Shown: one piece after another, positions 53,778 to 63,724 of the stretch
Layout: each line of letters begins with the position of its first letter
Numbering within the stretch: position 1 is the first letter of the stretch
Assembly: GCF_000802965.1 (NCBI RefSeq)
Contig: NZ_JSAK01000017.1
Coordinates: 1 to 64,000, forward strand
Source: Pseudomonas fluorescens
GTDB lineage: Bacteria; Pseudomonadota; Gammaproteobacteria; Pseudomonadales; Pseudomonadaceae
Length of the DNA stretch: 64,000 nucleotides
Direction: 5' to 3'
Notes under the pieces: generated by a model
Seen by the model: only the letters and a program-made list of their open reading frames with translations
Database searches by the model: none
Told to the model about the DNA's origin: nothing
Translations under genes and position numbers: made by a program

Positions 53778-55193
53778 ATGTCCCCCCACAAAAACAGGCC
53801 TGCCAACAACATCGCAGGGCAAAAGAAAGACAACGGGGACGAGCCAGTCTTTCACTCGCGCAAGGAACGACTGTACGAAGGTGAGCGATTACGCGAACGT
53901 CTTCCGCACGCGCTTCACGCTGAATGGAAACCGACCGGCAAGCACCGTGACTCGATCAAACTCCTCGAAGAGTCCAACCGCTATCGACTGCCCGAACTGG
54001 TGCCTGTTCGCTACGGCCGCATGTTGCGCACACCGTTCACGTTCCTGCGGGGCTCTGCCGGGTTGATGGCTCATGACCTGGCGACAACCCCGACCACCGG
54101 CATTCAGGTGCAGGCCTGTGGGGATTGTCACCTGATGAACTTCGGGTTGTTCGCGACACCTGAGCGCAATCTGATATTCGACATAAACGATTTCGACGAA
54201 ACGCTCCCAGCGTCCTGGGAGTGGGATGTAAAACGTCTGGCGATCAGTTTTGCCGTGGCCGCGCGTGATAATCGCCTCAGCGATAAATGGGCGCGGGCCG
54301 CCGCGGCCGAATGCGTCCGTGCTTATCGCGAACGCCTGCGCAAGTTTTCCAAAATGAGCCCGATGGAGGTCTGGTATGACCGCCTCGATGCCCAGGCGAT
54401 CATCGACATGGCACCCAACGCCGAGATCAAGAAAATCCGCGAACAATTGGTCGCAAAGGCCAGGATGCGTGTAGGCGATTATCTGTTTCCCAAGATCAGC
54501 GGCGAAGTCGGAGGGCGCCGTCGCCTGATCGATCAACCCCCGATACTGTTTCATGTGTACGAAAAGAGCTTCGTGAAGAACGTCCAGTTGGCTTTGCAAG
54601 ATTATCGATTGTCACTGCCCCACGAGCGGCGCGTTTTGTTCGATCGCTACCGTCTTGAAGACATTGCCGTCAAAGCGGTCGGGATCGGCAGCGTCGGTAC
54701 CTATTGTTTTGTCGGCCTGTTCTTTTCCGCGGAAAATCACCCGCTGCTTCTGCAATTCAAGGAAGCCACGCCCTCAGTGCTGTCGCCCTATGCAGGCAAG
54801 AGCAATTACGAGAACCAGGGACAGCGTGTCGTCACGGGGCAGCGTCTGATGCAGTCGTCCAGCGACATCTTTTTAGGATGGACACGCAGCCAGAACGGCC
54901 GGCACTTCTTTGTCCGTCAGTTGCGCGACATGAAAATGTCAGCGCCCATCGAAGGTATATCCGGCCCTCGATTGAAGATGTACGCCGAGTGGTGCGGTCT
55001 TACCCTGGCCCGCGCCCACGCCAAATCGGGGGATGCGGCGCTCATCAGTGGCTACCTGGGCAAGACCGACTCCTTCGACCAGGCCATCGGAAAATTCGCC
55101 ATTGCCTATGCCGATCAAAATGCAAAAGACCATGGTGCGCTGGTGGAGGCAGAAAAATCCGGGCGGATCATTGCGTTGAGAGAGGATGAGTGA
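53778..55193 (+). CDS. DUF2252 family protein
   Basis: 471 residues. RYGRMLRTPFTFLRGSAGLM near residue 75, QACGDCHLMNFGLFATPERN near 107, and FDINDFDETLPASWEWDVKR (LxxDF-D-like metal-binding residues) are the hallmark DUF2252 motifs, related to protein-kinase-like/aminoglycoside-phosphotransferase folds. Biochemical role not established. ATG at 53778 with AAAGGAG. No operon partner; the GGDEF-EAL gene diverges from it. Confidence 0.88.
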   Translation: MSPHKNRPANNIAGQKKDNGDEPVFHSRKERLYEGERLRERLPHALHAEWKPTGKHRDSIKLLEESNRYRLPELVPVRYGRMLRTPFTFLRGSAGLMAHDLATTPTTGIQVQACGDCHLMNFGLFATPERNLIFDINDFDETLPASWEWDVKRLAISFAVAARDNRLSDKWARAAAAECVRAYRERLRKFSKMSPMEVWYDRLDAQAIIDMAPNAEIKKIREQLVAKARMRVGDYLFPKISGEVGGRRRLIDQPPILFHVYEKSFVKNVQLALQDYRLSLPHERRVLFDRYRLEDIAVKAVGIGSVGTYCFVGLFFSAENHPLLLQFKEATPSVLSPYAGKSNYENQGQRVVTGQRLMQSSSDIFLGWTRSQNGRHFFVRQLRDMKMSAPIEGISGPRLKMYAEWCGLTLARAHAKSGDAALISGYLGKTDSFDQAIGKFAIAYADQNAKDHGALVEAEKSGRIIALREDE

Positions 55194-55270
55194 CCCTCAA
55201 GCCAGGAACGCGACTATTGGGCAATACCCGCTAATCTCCCATGACAGACAATCAATATGGGAGATGTGCA

Positions 55271-55726
55271 ATGACGTTCCGAGACTCAGTTGCAGCTCTA
55301 CTGGTCACCGCGAGCCTGTTCGGTTGTAGCACTACATCTGAACACGGGGTGACCATGCCTTTGACCGCCACCCGACACAATGCCGGGCAGATCGCCAACA
55401 CCACGTTGACCAGCTGGGATAAACAAATCACCGGATTCAGTTTCTTCATCAGTGGTGTTCCAACCGGAAGCTCACTGCCTTTGCGTGTCTACACCTTCAT
55501 CTACAAAGGCAGCTGCCAGCAACCCGGGCCGGTCGCCTACGAAATGAATGATCAAGTCACCACCGAGCGTGTCGCCACCAGCGGTTGGACATTTGAAAGA
55601 AGCGCTCCGGTCGCAATGTCCATTCTTCTATCTGGCGGGTACTCGATCGTCGTGCGATCTGTACCCGAAGATGGCAACGCCGATCTATTTTGTGGGGACA
55701 TCAAGGCACAAGAACCTACGAAGTAG
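55271..55726 (+). CDS. Small lipoprotein
   Basis: 151 residues from ATG at 55271 (GGGAG upstream). Signal peptide ends in LFGC (lipobox, Cys about residue 19), so the protein is lipid-anchored, likely in the outer membrane. The rest is short beta-strands (TTLTSWDKQITGFSFFISGV; LRVYTFIYKGSCQQ), with two later Cys that may pair. No family recognised. It may be co-expressed with DUF2252, 77 bases upstream. Confidence 0.75.
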   Translation: MTFRDSVAALLVTASLFGCSTTSEHGVTMPLTATRHNAGQIANTTLTSWDKQITGFSFFISGVPTGSSLPLRVYTFIYKGSCQQPGPVAYEMNDQVTTERVATSGWTFERSAPVAMSILLSGGYSIVVRSVPEDGNADLFCGDIKAQEPTK

Positions 55727-55849
55727 ACAAGAAAACCGTGCCCATACGGAGCAAAAATGGAGATCAGGCAGGGAAGCCCCCGATCACCCATTAGCCAGTG
55801 GGTGAGATAAGGCTTAGTCTCTGACCAAATCCCTTTGAACCGCCGACTG

Positions 55850-57043
55850 ATGACCCACGCAGATTTTTCACTCGATATCGAAGCCGTCCGCAGCATTGAG
55901 GCTGTGCCGGTCATCCTGAGCATGGTCAGGCACCTTACCGGTATGCGATTTGCCGCGGTGGCGAGAGTCACCGAACAAAACTGGGTGGCCTGCGCGGTGG
56001 ACGACGCCATCGATTTCGGATTGAAACCGGGTGGTGAGTTGGTTCTCGAGTCGACCATCTGCCATGAAATCCGCCAACACCGACAACCGGTGATTTTCGG
56101 CCATGCCAGTTCACACCCTGTTTTTTCGATCCACCACACGCCTCGCACGTATGGTCTGGAGAGCTATATCTCCATTCCTATCATCAAAGCCAATGGTGAG
56201 TTTTTCGGCACGTTGTGCGCGATCGATTCCGTACCGGCGAATCTTGACGAGCCAGCCATCGCCAAGACACTCACCCTCTTCGCCCAACTGATCGCCATGA
56301 GCCTCGACACTCAGAACCACCTGGAAAAAACCAAAGCGGCCCTGGTGGATGCCAATGAAAGTGGCCGTCTTCGCGAGCAATTCATTGCCGTGCTGGGCCA
56401 TGATTTGCGCACGCCGCTCAGTGCCATTCGGATGAGCGCCGATCTGCTGGAAACCAAAACCGAGGACAAACGCTCTCTCAACCTGATTTCCGCCATCCGC
56501 AACAGCTCCACTCGTATGGGTCATCTGATTGAAAACGTTCTGGACTTTGCGCGGGGGCGATTGGGCAGTGGGATTCCGATCAAGCGTCAACTGGTCGATG
56601 ACCTGGGGCGAGTACTGCGTTTGACTGTGGACGAGGTGCAGGCCTCGCATCCACGCGTGTCCCTCGAACATGCGCTGGCGTTGCCGACCGGCGTCTATTG
56701 CGACCCGCTACGTCTCAGCCAACTGTTGTCCAACCTGCTGGGAAATGCTGTCACGCACGGATCAAAAGAGGCCTGCATCAGCGTCCGGGCCTACACCGAA
56801 GCAGATGAAATTGTCATATCGGTCACGAATCAAGGTGCCCCGATTCCGGCTGAACTGATGCCCTTGCTGTTCCAGCCTTTCACCCGATCGGAAGCCGGGC
56901 AGCGCGGTGAAGGTCTTGGGTTGGGGCTTTACATCGCTTCGCAGATCACCGCCGCCCATAACGGGGCGTTGAGCGTTACCTCGACGTTGGAGTCGGGCAC
57001 CTGTTTTGTTGCCAGATTTCCCGCCCGATTCAAATGGGTTTGA
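55850..57043 (+). CDS. GAF-domain sensor histidine kinase
   Basis: 397 residues. GAF about 10-155; HisKA with phospho-acceptor His184 in VLGHDLRTPL; ATPase domain with N box (LLSNLLGNAVTHGS) and G box (GEGLGLGLYIAS). No membrane helix, so a soluble kinase sensing a cytosolic ligand. No response regulator is next to it, so the partner is elsewhere. Start ATG at 55850 (TTG at 55835 is in frame but unlikely). Confidence 0.9.
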   Translation: MTHADFSLDIEAVRSIEAVPVILSMVRHLTGMRFAAVARVTEQNWVACAVDDAIDFGLKPGGELVLESTICHEIRQHRQPVIFGHASSHPVFSIHHTPRTYGLESYISIPIIKANGEFFGTLCAIDSVPANLDEPAIAKTLTLFAQLIAMSLDTQNHLEKTKAALVDANESGRLREQFIAVLGHDLRTPLSAIRMSADLLETKTEDKRSLNLISAIRNSSTRMGHLIENVLDFARGRLGSGIPIKRQLVDDLGRVLRLTVDEVQASHPRVSLEHALALPTGVYCDPLRLSQLLSNLLGNAVTHGSKEACISVRAYTEADEIVISVTNQGAPIPAELMPLLFQPFTRSEAGQRGEGLGLGLYIASQITAAHNGALSVTSTLESGTCFVARFPARFKWV

Positions 57044-57059
57044 ATGGGGTTTCAATTTC

Positions 57060-58130
57060 TTAACTTGGGATATCGGGCGTAAAGAAGTAGGCCAGTCCGA
57101 GGATCAGATACACCGCAATTAACTGGACGCCTTTGAGCCAGTCCGATCGCCCGTCACCGGCTACCTGGCCGGTAATAAGAACCGCCAACAACACGGTTAG
57201 AACCAGGCCGCCAGAGAACGCCAGGTCCATCGCTGCCGAGCCAATGGCATAACTGGCCAATACCAGAACGGGCGCCACGAAGAGCGCGACCTGCACACTT
57301 GAACCAATCGCAATAGAGAGCGAAAGGTCCATTCGATTTTTCATCGCAGCGGAAATCGCTGAGGAATGCTCAGCCGCGTTGCCCAGTATCGCGACAATGA
57401 AAACGCCGACAAATAGATTGCTCAAACCGAGTTGATGGGCGCTGGGTTCAATGGCGGCCACAAGAATTTCGCTGATCCAGGCGATCATCAGTGTCGCCAT
57501 CGCTAACACCACTACAGCCTTGCCAGTTGACCAGAGCGCAGTCGGGTGAGCCTCGCGCGCCAGGTTGGGGTCCCCTGCAAACAGGCTCTTGTGGGTGATC
57601 AGCGAATACACCAGAAACAAGGCGTAGACCACCAGCAATACCAGCGAGATATACAAGCTCAGTACCTGAAGGCCATGGGGTGCACGCGGCGAAACGACGG
57701 CGTTATAGGCTGCGGGCAGGATCAGTGCGATGGTCGCCAGCGTCAGTAACGTGGCCTGAGAACGTGCGGCCGAAGCGTTGTAATGCTGTTCCTTCTGACG
57801 CAAGCCCCCAGCCAACATGGATGCGCCCAACACCAGCAGGATATTGCCGACGATTGAGCCAACCAGGGAGGCTTTGACCACATCGTGCAGACCGGCACGC
57901 AAAGCGCTCAGGGCGATGATCAGTTCAGTGGCATTGCCGAAGGTGGCATTGAGAAATCCGCCGACGCCCTCCCCGGACCTCTCCGCCAGTTGTTCGGTGG
58001 CACGCCCCAACCACCCCGCCAATGGCACGATAGCCAATGCGGCGGCCAGGAAAATAAGCAAGTGCTGCTGGGGGACCATGAACTCCAGAACGATGGCGAT
58101 TGGAACGAAGACCAGCATCCATAAGAGCAT
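57060..58130 (-). CDS. Ca2+/H+ antiporter (CaCA family, CAX type)
   Basis: 356 residues, 10-11 membrane helices in two repeats. The characteristic helix motifs are [16 protein letters not shown] near residue 62 and [15 protein letters not shown] near 250, as in CAX/ChaA exchangers that expel Ca2+ (and other cations) using protons. Convergent with the histidine kinase, only 16 bases apart. Start ATG 58130; GTG 58166 possible. Confidence 0.9.
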   Translation of the reverse strand: MLLWMLVFVPIAIVLEFMVPQQHLLIFLAAALAIVPLAGWLGRATEQLAERSGEGVGGFLNATFGNATELIIALSALRAGLHDVVKASLVGSIVGNILLVLGASMLAGGLRQKEQHYNASAARSQATLLTLATIALILPAAYNAVVSPRAPHGLQVLSLYISLVLLVVYALFLVYSLITHKSLFAGDPNLAREAHPTALWSTGKAVVVLAMATLMIAWISEILVAAIEPSAHQLGLSNLFVGVFIVAILGNAAEHSSAISAAMKNRMDLSLSIAIGSSVQVALFVAPVLVLASYAIGSAAMDLAFSGGLVLTVLLAVLITGQVAGDGRSDWLKGVQLIAVYLILGLAYFFTPDIPS

Positions 58131-58342
58131 GACTGTACCCGCACAAAAGCATTGATGAAGTAACACTCGGAAATTGCGCTAAGAATGGCCCACATTCCTG
58201 ACTTCGTCGAACAACAGCTTTCAATAGCAATACGTGTCAGACGCTATTAATAAATGCATTAGCAAACTCAATAAAATCGTCGAACGACTGGTACCTACAA
58301 AAATGCGGAAAAAAGTTCATTAAAATTTTCAACGGCTAAAAA

Positions 58343-58414
58343 ATGATCTATACCCAAAAGGGCAATCAGTACGGACCTCGGAAACAAGCCTGTTTACAGG
58401 CGTTTGTCCGGTAA
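58343..58414 (+). CDS. Possible leader peptide upstream of ornithine decarboxylase
   Basis: 23-codon ORF with ATG at 58343 and TAA at 58412-58414, ending 33 bases before the decarboxylase ATG. It begins MIYTQKGNQYGPRK and ends LQAFVR. Its 3' part contains the hairpin GCCTG-TTTA-CAGGC (about 58388-58401). E. coli speF-potE is led by an ornithine-sensing peptide (SpeFL), so an analogous arrest peptide is plausible, though the sequence is not similar and the ribosome site is weak. Confidence 0.4.
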   Translation: MIYTQKGNQYGPRKQACLQAFVR

Positions 58415-58447
58415 CTCAACGTCAAGAACGACTGAGAGACTCTGGTT

Positions 58448-60634
58448 ATGAATGTTTTGAAAGTCGCCGCAAGCGATGCCGTTCGTGACTGTTTCCACAC
58501 TTCCCGCCCGATTGTTGCCCTTGATCAGACTGACTTTACCGATGTCGCCGTTGCGGTGCTGACGGTTGACGATGTCATGGGCGGCGTACTGGATTCCATT
58601 CAACGAACAGGCTTCGACATCCCGCTTTTCCTGGTAGTACCGCGTGGCGGTGCCGGCAACCGTGCACTGGATATCTACAAGCGTTTGCACGAAGTGATTC
58701 TGCTGGTCAACGGGGTGTTCGACCTCTCCACCAACAACGCCGAGTACTACGGCAACCAATTGGAGACAGCCGCCAAGGCCTATGAAGAAGGTCTGCTGCC
58801 GCCCTTCTTTGACGCGCTCAAGCATTACACCGAAGCCGCCAATGCTACGTTCGCCTGCCCCGGTCACCAGGGTGGTCAATTTTTTCGCAAGCACCCTGCC
58901 GGTCGCCAGTTCTTCGATTTCTTCGGCGAAACCCTGTTCCGCGCCGACATGTGCAACGCCGACGTCAAACTCGGTGACTTATTGATCCACGAAGGCCCAG
59001 CGCTGCTTGCGCAAAAGCATGCCGCCCAGGTGTTTAACGCCGACAAGACTTACTTCGTGCTCAACGGCACATCGGCCTCGAACAAGGTGGTCACCAACGC
59101 GCTGCTGACGCCTGGCGACCTGGTGTTGTTCGACCGCAACAACCATAAATCCAATCATCAGGGTGCATTGCTCCAGGCCGGCGCCACGCCGGTGTACCTG
59201 GAAACCGCGCGCAACCCTTACGGCTTCATCGGCGGCATCGATGCACATTGCTTTGAAGAAGACTACCTGCGTGAGTTGATCAAGGAAGTCGCCCCGGACA
59301 AGGCTGAGTTACCACGCCCATTTCGACTGGCGATCATCCAGTTGGGCACTTATGACGGCACCATCTACAACGCTCGCCAGGTGGTCGACCGCATCGGCAA
59401 GCTGTGCGACTACATCCTGTTTGACTCGGCGTGGGTCGGTTACGAGCAGTTCATCCCGATGATGAAAGATTGCTCGCCGATGTTGCTCGACCTGGGTGAA
59501 AACGACCCCGGGATTTTCGTCACTCAATCGGTGCACAAACAACAGGCCGGCTTCTCCCAGGCCTCGCAGATCCACAAGAAAGACCGCCACATCAAGGGCC
59601 AGCCGCGTTATTGCAATCACGCGCGGTTGAACAACGCCTTCATGGCCCAGGCCTCCACCAGCCCGTTCTATCCGCTGTTCGCCTCGCTGGATGTGAATGC
59701 GCGTATCCACGCCGGTCGCAGTGGCTTGCGCCTGTGGGAAGACTGCGTGAAGTTCGGCATCAACGCGCGCAAGCTGATCCTGGAAGCCTGCACCCTGATC
59801 CGCCCATTCGTGCCGGAAACCATCGACGGGCGCCCATGGCAGGACCATCCCACCGACGCGATCGCCAGCAACTTGCGTTTTTTCGAGTTCCACCCCAAGG
59901 ATCGCTGGCACGCCTTCCCCGGCTATGCCGAAAAGCAGTACTTCATCGACCCCTGCAAGCTGCTGTTCACCACCCCTGGCATCGACCCGATCGATGGCAG
60001 TTACAGCGACTTCGGTATCCATGCCGGCATCCTGGCCAACTTCCTGCGCCAGAACGGCATCGTCCCGGAGAAGTGCGACCTCAACTCGATTCTGTTCCTG
60101 CTCACGCCCGCCGAAGACTGGGCGAAGATGAGTCATCTGGCTGCGCAACTGGCGCGCTTCGAGCAGTTCCTTGCCGATGATGCGCCCATGAGCCGGGTAC
60201 TGCCGGCGATCTACGCGCGCTACGAAGCACGCTACCGCAACTACACCATCCGCCAGCTCTGCCAGGAAATGCACGACCTGTACCGCAGCCATAACGTGCA
60301 GCAACTGCAAAAGGACATGTTCCGCAAGGCGCACTTCCCGAAAAAAGCCATGAACCCGCAGCAAGCGCAGATCGAATACATCCGCGGCAATGTCGAGCTC
60401 GTCGCCCTGAGCGATGCCGATGGCCGTATTGCCGCCGAAGGCGCTTTGCCCTACCCGCCCGGCGTGTTGTGCGTGGTGCCGGGTGAGATCTGGGGCGGCG
60501 CGGTATTGAAATACTTCCTGGCGCTGGAAGAAGGCATCAACGCGTTGCCCGGGTTCACGCCGGAACTTCAAGGCGTGTACCTGAAAGAAGAAGGTGGCCG
60601 TATTCGCGCCTATGGCTACGTACTCAAGACCTGA
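58448..60634 (+). CDS. speC: Ornithine decarboxylase (PLP, fold-III Orn/Lys/Arg family)
   Basis: 728 residues: N-terminal wing domain about 1-105, PLP aspartate-aminotransferase-like core with Lys364 in TQSVHKQQAGFSQ, and C-terminal domain. FACPGHQGGQFFRKHP and LNGTSASNKVV are conserved. It resembles E. coli SpeC/SpeF (about 720-730 residues), which makes putrescine from ornithine. The next gene is a PotE-like putrescine/ornithine antiporter (141 bases apart), which together would give acid resistance and putrescine export, as in inducible speF-potE. SpeF-type reading is thus equally possible. ATG at 58448. Confidence 0.9.
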   Translation: MNVLKVAASDAVRDCFHTSRPIVALDQTDFTDVAVAVLTVDDVMGGVLDSIQRTGFDIPLFLVVPRGGAGNRALDIYKRLHEVILLVNGVFDLSTNNAEYYGNQLETAAKAYEEGLLPPFFDALKHYTEAANATFACPGHQGGQFFRKHPAGRQFFDFFGETLFRADMCNADVKLGDLLIHEGPALLAQKHAAQVFNADKTYFVLNGTSASNKVVTNALLTPGDLVLFDRNNHKSNHQGALLQAGATPVYLETARNPYGFIGGIDAHCFEEDYLRELIKEVAPDKAELPRPFRLAIIQLGTYDGTIYNARQVVDRIGKLCDYILFDSAWVGYEQFIPMMKDCSPMLLDLGENDPGIFVTQSVHKQQAGFSQASQIHKKDRHIKGQPRYCNHARLNNAFMAQASTSPFYPLFASLDVNARIHAGRSGLRLWEDCVKFGINARKLILEACTLIRPFVPETIDGRPWQDHPTDAIASNLRFFEFHPKDRWHAFPGYAEKQYFIDPCKLLFTTPGIDPIDGSYSDFGIHAGILANFLRQNGIVPEKCDLNSILFLLTPAEDWAKMSHLAAQLARFEQFLADDAPMSRVLPAIYARYEARYRNYTIRQLCQEMHDLYRSHNVQQLQKDMFRKAHFPKKAMNPQQAQIEYIRGNVELVALSDADGRIAAEGALPYPPGVLCVVPGEIWGGAVLKYFLALEEGINALPGFTPELQGVYLKEEGGRIRAYGYVLKT

Positions 60635-60775
60635 TCCTCGCCCCGCTCAAGGCGCAGCGTTTGCACCACCTTACAAGGTTTATCTGATCAAGCAGCAAGG
60701 CTTGCCCCCTACCTGGCGATTGGCAGTGCGTCGCCAGGCGGAGGGTCAACATTTGAACAGGGCAAGGAGTACGCG

Positions 60776-62116
60776 ATGGCTGATTCAAGCAAGAAAATGG
60801 GCCTGATGGGGCTCACCACGCTGGTCACGGTCAACATGATGGGGTCAGGCATCATCATGCTGCCCACCAACATGGCCCAACTGGGTGCAGTCTCGCTGTT
60901 GTCATGGATTTTCACGGCGATCGGCTCGATGGCCATTGCCTATTGTTTCGCCCAGTGCGGGGTGTTCTGCTCGCGTTCCGGCGGCTTGTCCGCCTACACC
61001 GAAGAAGCCCATGCGAAGTCGGGGTTCTTCCTCTGCTCGTATCTGTATTTCCTGTCCCTGGCCATCGCCAACGTCGCAGTCGCGATCTCGGCGGTGGGCT
61101 ACATGAGCGCCTTCCTGCCGTGGCTGAGCAGTGGTGCCATCCCGTTATTCGTCGGCACGGTCGGGCTGATCTGGATCACCATCATCGCCAACTTCGGCGG
61201 CCCGAGCATCACCGGCAAGATCGGCGCGTTTACTGTGTGGGGTGTGATCATTCCGGTGGCGGGCCTGAGCATCATCGGCTGGTTCTGGTTCGACTCCAAA
61301 GTGCTGGAAGCCGCGTGGAACCCCAACAACCTGGCCATCTCCGAAGCCATTGGTAAGGCGATTCCCCTGACCCTGTGGGCCTTCCTCGGCATGGAGTCAG
61401 CGGCCCAGGCCACCGATGCGGTGGAAAATCCCAAGCGCAACGTACCGCTGGCGTGCCTGTTCGGCACCCTGGGCGCAGCCGCGGTGTACGTGCTGTCGAC
61501 CACCGTTATCCAGGGCATCATTCCCAACGCCGAACTGGCCAGTTCCTCGGCACCTTTCGCGCTGGTTTACGCCAAGATATTCAGCCCGATGGTGGGTAAC
61601 ATCGTCATGGCGCTGGCGGTCATGGCTTGCATCGGCTCGCTGCTGGGCTGGCAGTTCACCCTGGCCCAGACCGCCAAGATGACCGCCGACCAGAACCTGT
61701 TCCTCAAATTGTTCAGCAAGGTCAACGCCAGCGATGCGCCCGTCATCGGCATGATCGTCTGCGGTGTGTTGCAGACCGTCATGGCCTTGTCGACCATCTC
61801 GCCCGATGCCGCTGCGCAGTTCAGCAAACTGGTGAGCCTGGCGGCAGTGACCAACCTGATCCCTTACATCACAGCGCTGACCGGCTTGCTGGTGATCATG
61901 CACAAGGCCCAGGTGAGTCCTGGCGTGTACACACGCAACCTGGTGGTTTTACTGATTGCGGTGGCTTACTCGTTGTATGCCCTGTTTGCCTGCGGCAAGG
62001 ATGCGGTGATGGGCGGCACACTGGTGCTTGCCTTTGGTTACCTGCTCTACGGCTTCCTCGCCAAGCGTTTCGTCGACGTACCGCCCGCCGCTCAAGCCAG
62101 GACCGGCAATGTTTAG
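60776..62116 (+). CDS. potE: Putrescine-ornithine antiporter
   Basis: 446 residues, 12 membrane helices of the APC superfamily. VNMMGSGIIMLPTNMAQLGA near residue 20 is the helix-1 GSGI substrate motif of PotE. Its place after ornithine decarboxylase supports exchange of external ornithine for internal putrescine in the inner membrane. GGAG 9 bases before the ATG. Followed 48 bases later by a binding-protein gene. Confidence 0.9.
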   Translation: MADSSKKMGLMGLTTLVTVNMMGSGIIMLPTNMAQLGAVSLLSWIFTAIGSMAIAYCFAQCGVFCSRSGGLSAYTEEAHAKSGFFLCSYLYFLSLAIANVAVAISAVGYMSAFLPWLSSGAIPLFVGTVGLIWITIIANFGGPSITGKIGAFTVWGVIIPVAGLSIIGWFWFDSKVLEAAWNPNNLAISEAIGKAIPLTLWAFLGMESAAQATDAVENPKRNVPLACLFGTLGAAAVYVLSTTVIQGIIPNAELASSSAPFALVYAKIFSPMVGNIVMALAVMACIGSLLGWQFTLAQTAKMTADQNLFLKLFSKVNASDAPVIGMIVCGVLQTVMALSTISPDAAAQFSKLVSLAAVTNLIPYITALTGLLVIMHKAQVSPGVYTRNLVVLLIAVAYSLYALFACGKDAVMGGTLVLAFGYLLYGFLAKRFVDVPPAAQARTGNV

Positions 62117-62164
62117 GCATGGCAATCACGACTGCACAGACCTCTGTACACGGGGAAACCGGAT

Positions 62165-63070
62165 ATGAACGCACCCTTCGCAAAAACCACTCGCCTGCTG
62201 TTCGCCTTGGTGTTCACCGCGCTGCCGATCGTGGCGAGTGCCAACACCCTGGAGCGCGTACGCACCAGCAATACTTTCACCCTGGGTTACGTGCCGGACC
62301 TGGCGCCCTTCAGCGTTCAGCAAGGCGACAAAGCCAGCGGTTATGGCATCGACCTGTGCCTGAAGATCGCCGACAAACTCAAGACTGAACTCAACCTGCC
62401 CAACCTGCAGGTGCGTTACCAACCCGTGACGGTTTCCGAAGAAACCAGCGCGGTGAAACTGGGCACGGTCGACATCCTCTGCACGCCGACCCCGCCAACC
62501 CTCGAACGGCGCAAAACCATCAGCTACTCGATTCCGGTGTATACCGCCGGCCTCTCGGTTCTGGTGCGCAAGGATGCCGCCGAACCCCTGCTCAATGCAC
62601 TGAACGGCAAAGAGGCCAATCCAGGCCCGACCTGGCGCGCAACGATCAACCGAGGCCTGTCCAACCAGACCTACGCCACCATCGAGGGCGGCGTGACCGA
62701 GGACTGGATTCGCGAACGGATGCGCATGCTCGGCGTGATCGCTTCCCTGGTGACCGTCGCCAACACCGACGAAGGCGCCAAACTGGTGGCAGCACGCAAG
62801 GCTGATGCTTTCTTCGCCGAGCGCATGCTGCTGAAAAACCAGGTCGCCAAAGGCGATGCCAACAACGACCTGATGGTCCTGGACCGCATCTTCGAGTACA
62901 CCCCGGTGGCGATGATCGTCGAGCGTGGAGACGAAGACTTCCGCCTCCTGGTCGACATGGCCCTGAGCGAGGCTTATCACTCCGGCGCCATCGAGCAGGA
63001 TTACGACAAGTACCTGGGCGGGATCAACGAAACCATGAAAAAGCTGTTCCGGGCCTACGCATTGCCTTGA
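62165..63070 (+). CDS. Periplasmic amino-acid/polyamine-type binding protein
   Basis: 301 residues, signal peptide ending at ASA-NT (about residue 27), then family-3 solute-binding fold (TLGYVPDLAPFSVQQGDKAS; GTVDILCTPTPPTLERRKTI; IERIFEYTPVAMIVERGD-like late region). No ABC permease or ATPase genes are nearby; an orphan binding protein beside PotE is unusual. It may capture ornithine or putrescine for another system. ATG at 62165. Confidence 0.87.
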   Translation: MNAPFAKTTRLLFALVFTALPIVASANTLERVRTSNTFTLGYVPDLAPFSVQQGDKASGYGIDLCLKIADKLKTELNLPNLQVRYQPVTVSEETSAVKLGTVDILCTPTPPTLERRKTISYSIPVYTAGLSVLVRKDAAEPLLNALNGKEANPGPTWRATINRGLSNQTYATIEGGVTEDWIRERMRMLGVIASLVTVANTDEGAKLVAARKADAFFAERMLLKNQVAKGDANNDLMVLDRIFEYTPVAMIVERGDEDFRLLVDMALSEAYHSGAIEQDYDKYLGGINETMKKLFRAYALP

Positions 63071-63148
63071 GGATGAAGGGCTACAGAAATCCTGCGTGAA
63101 GCTGGCACACGGATGTGCCAGGCGACGTTTGATGGACGCTTCACTCGC

Positions 63149-63640
63149 TCAAGGATCCTTCGGTTCTTGCGCCCGCGCTGTAAACCATTTGTCCCTGGGC
63201 ACCCACTTCTCTGCTGGCGGATCACTCAGATAGTGAGGCGACATGATCTGCACGCCGTACTCGTTGAACACATCCTGAATGTTCGCGTGCAGCATGCTGA
63301 GCAGCACCGTACGCGGGCATGGCTGACTCGGAATGGCCTGCGCCACCAGCCGATACTCGGGATAGAAGTCCGACAGCAAGGTCCGGGTGTACGTCAGGAT
63401 CAATCCCGCCGCCGCTTGCCCGACCACACTCGAAGCGCCAGGTGAAATCATCACACCGATCAACACCGAAAAACCGTTGAATGCATCTGTGCCTCGCGCC
63501 CGGCAGATAGGGGGTAAGCCATCGCCGACGCAAACAGCCAGATCGCCAGGGAGTTGTCAGATCTCGAGGTTGCGGGCTACACGACGATGACCCGCGACAG
63601 CCGGTTGAAAAAGACCGACTGCGCGGGAGATCTGAAGATG
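63149..63640 (-). pseudogene. MscS-family mechanosensitive channel, disrupted
   Basis: The minus strand carries pieces of an MscS-like protein in different frames. DNSLAIWLFASAMAYP at about 63570-63523, then YLPG and, after a frame change, GVMISPGASSVVGQAAAGLIL and TYTRTL (pore helix and start of the beta domain), then a jump to SMLHANIQDVFNEYGVQIM, the normal C-terminus. One extra C at a CCCCC run (near 63515) accounts for one shift; the middle beta domain (about 70 residues) is deleted after TYTRT. The remaining 105-residue frame (63466-63149) is not a channel. Confidence 0.8.
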
Positions 63641-63724
63641 GGGGTCAGAAGTTGGTGTCGCGGCCCTTCCCTGTTGCCTGGAAGTGGCGCGGGCCGAAGG
63701 ACCGCGACGACTGGAGCGGGGTCT

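Noticed and set aside
59309..60571. 420-codon minus-strand frame opposite ornithine decarboxylase
   Set aside because: Shadow of a highly conserved decarboxylase gene; no ribosome site or family features.
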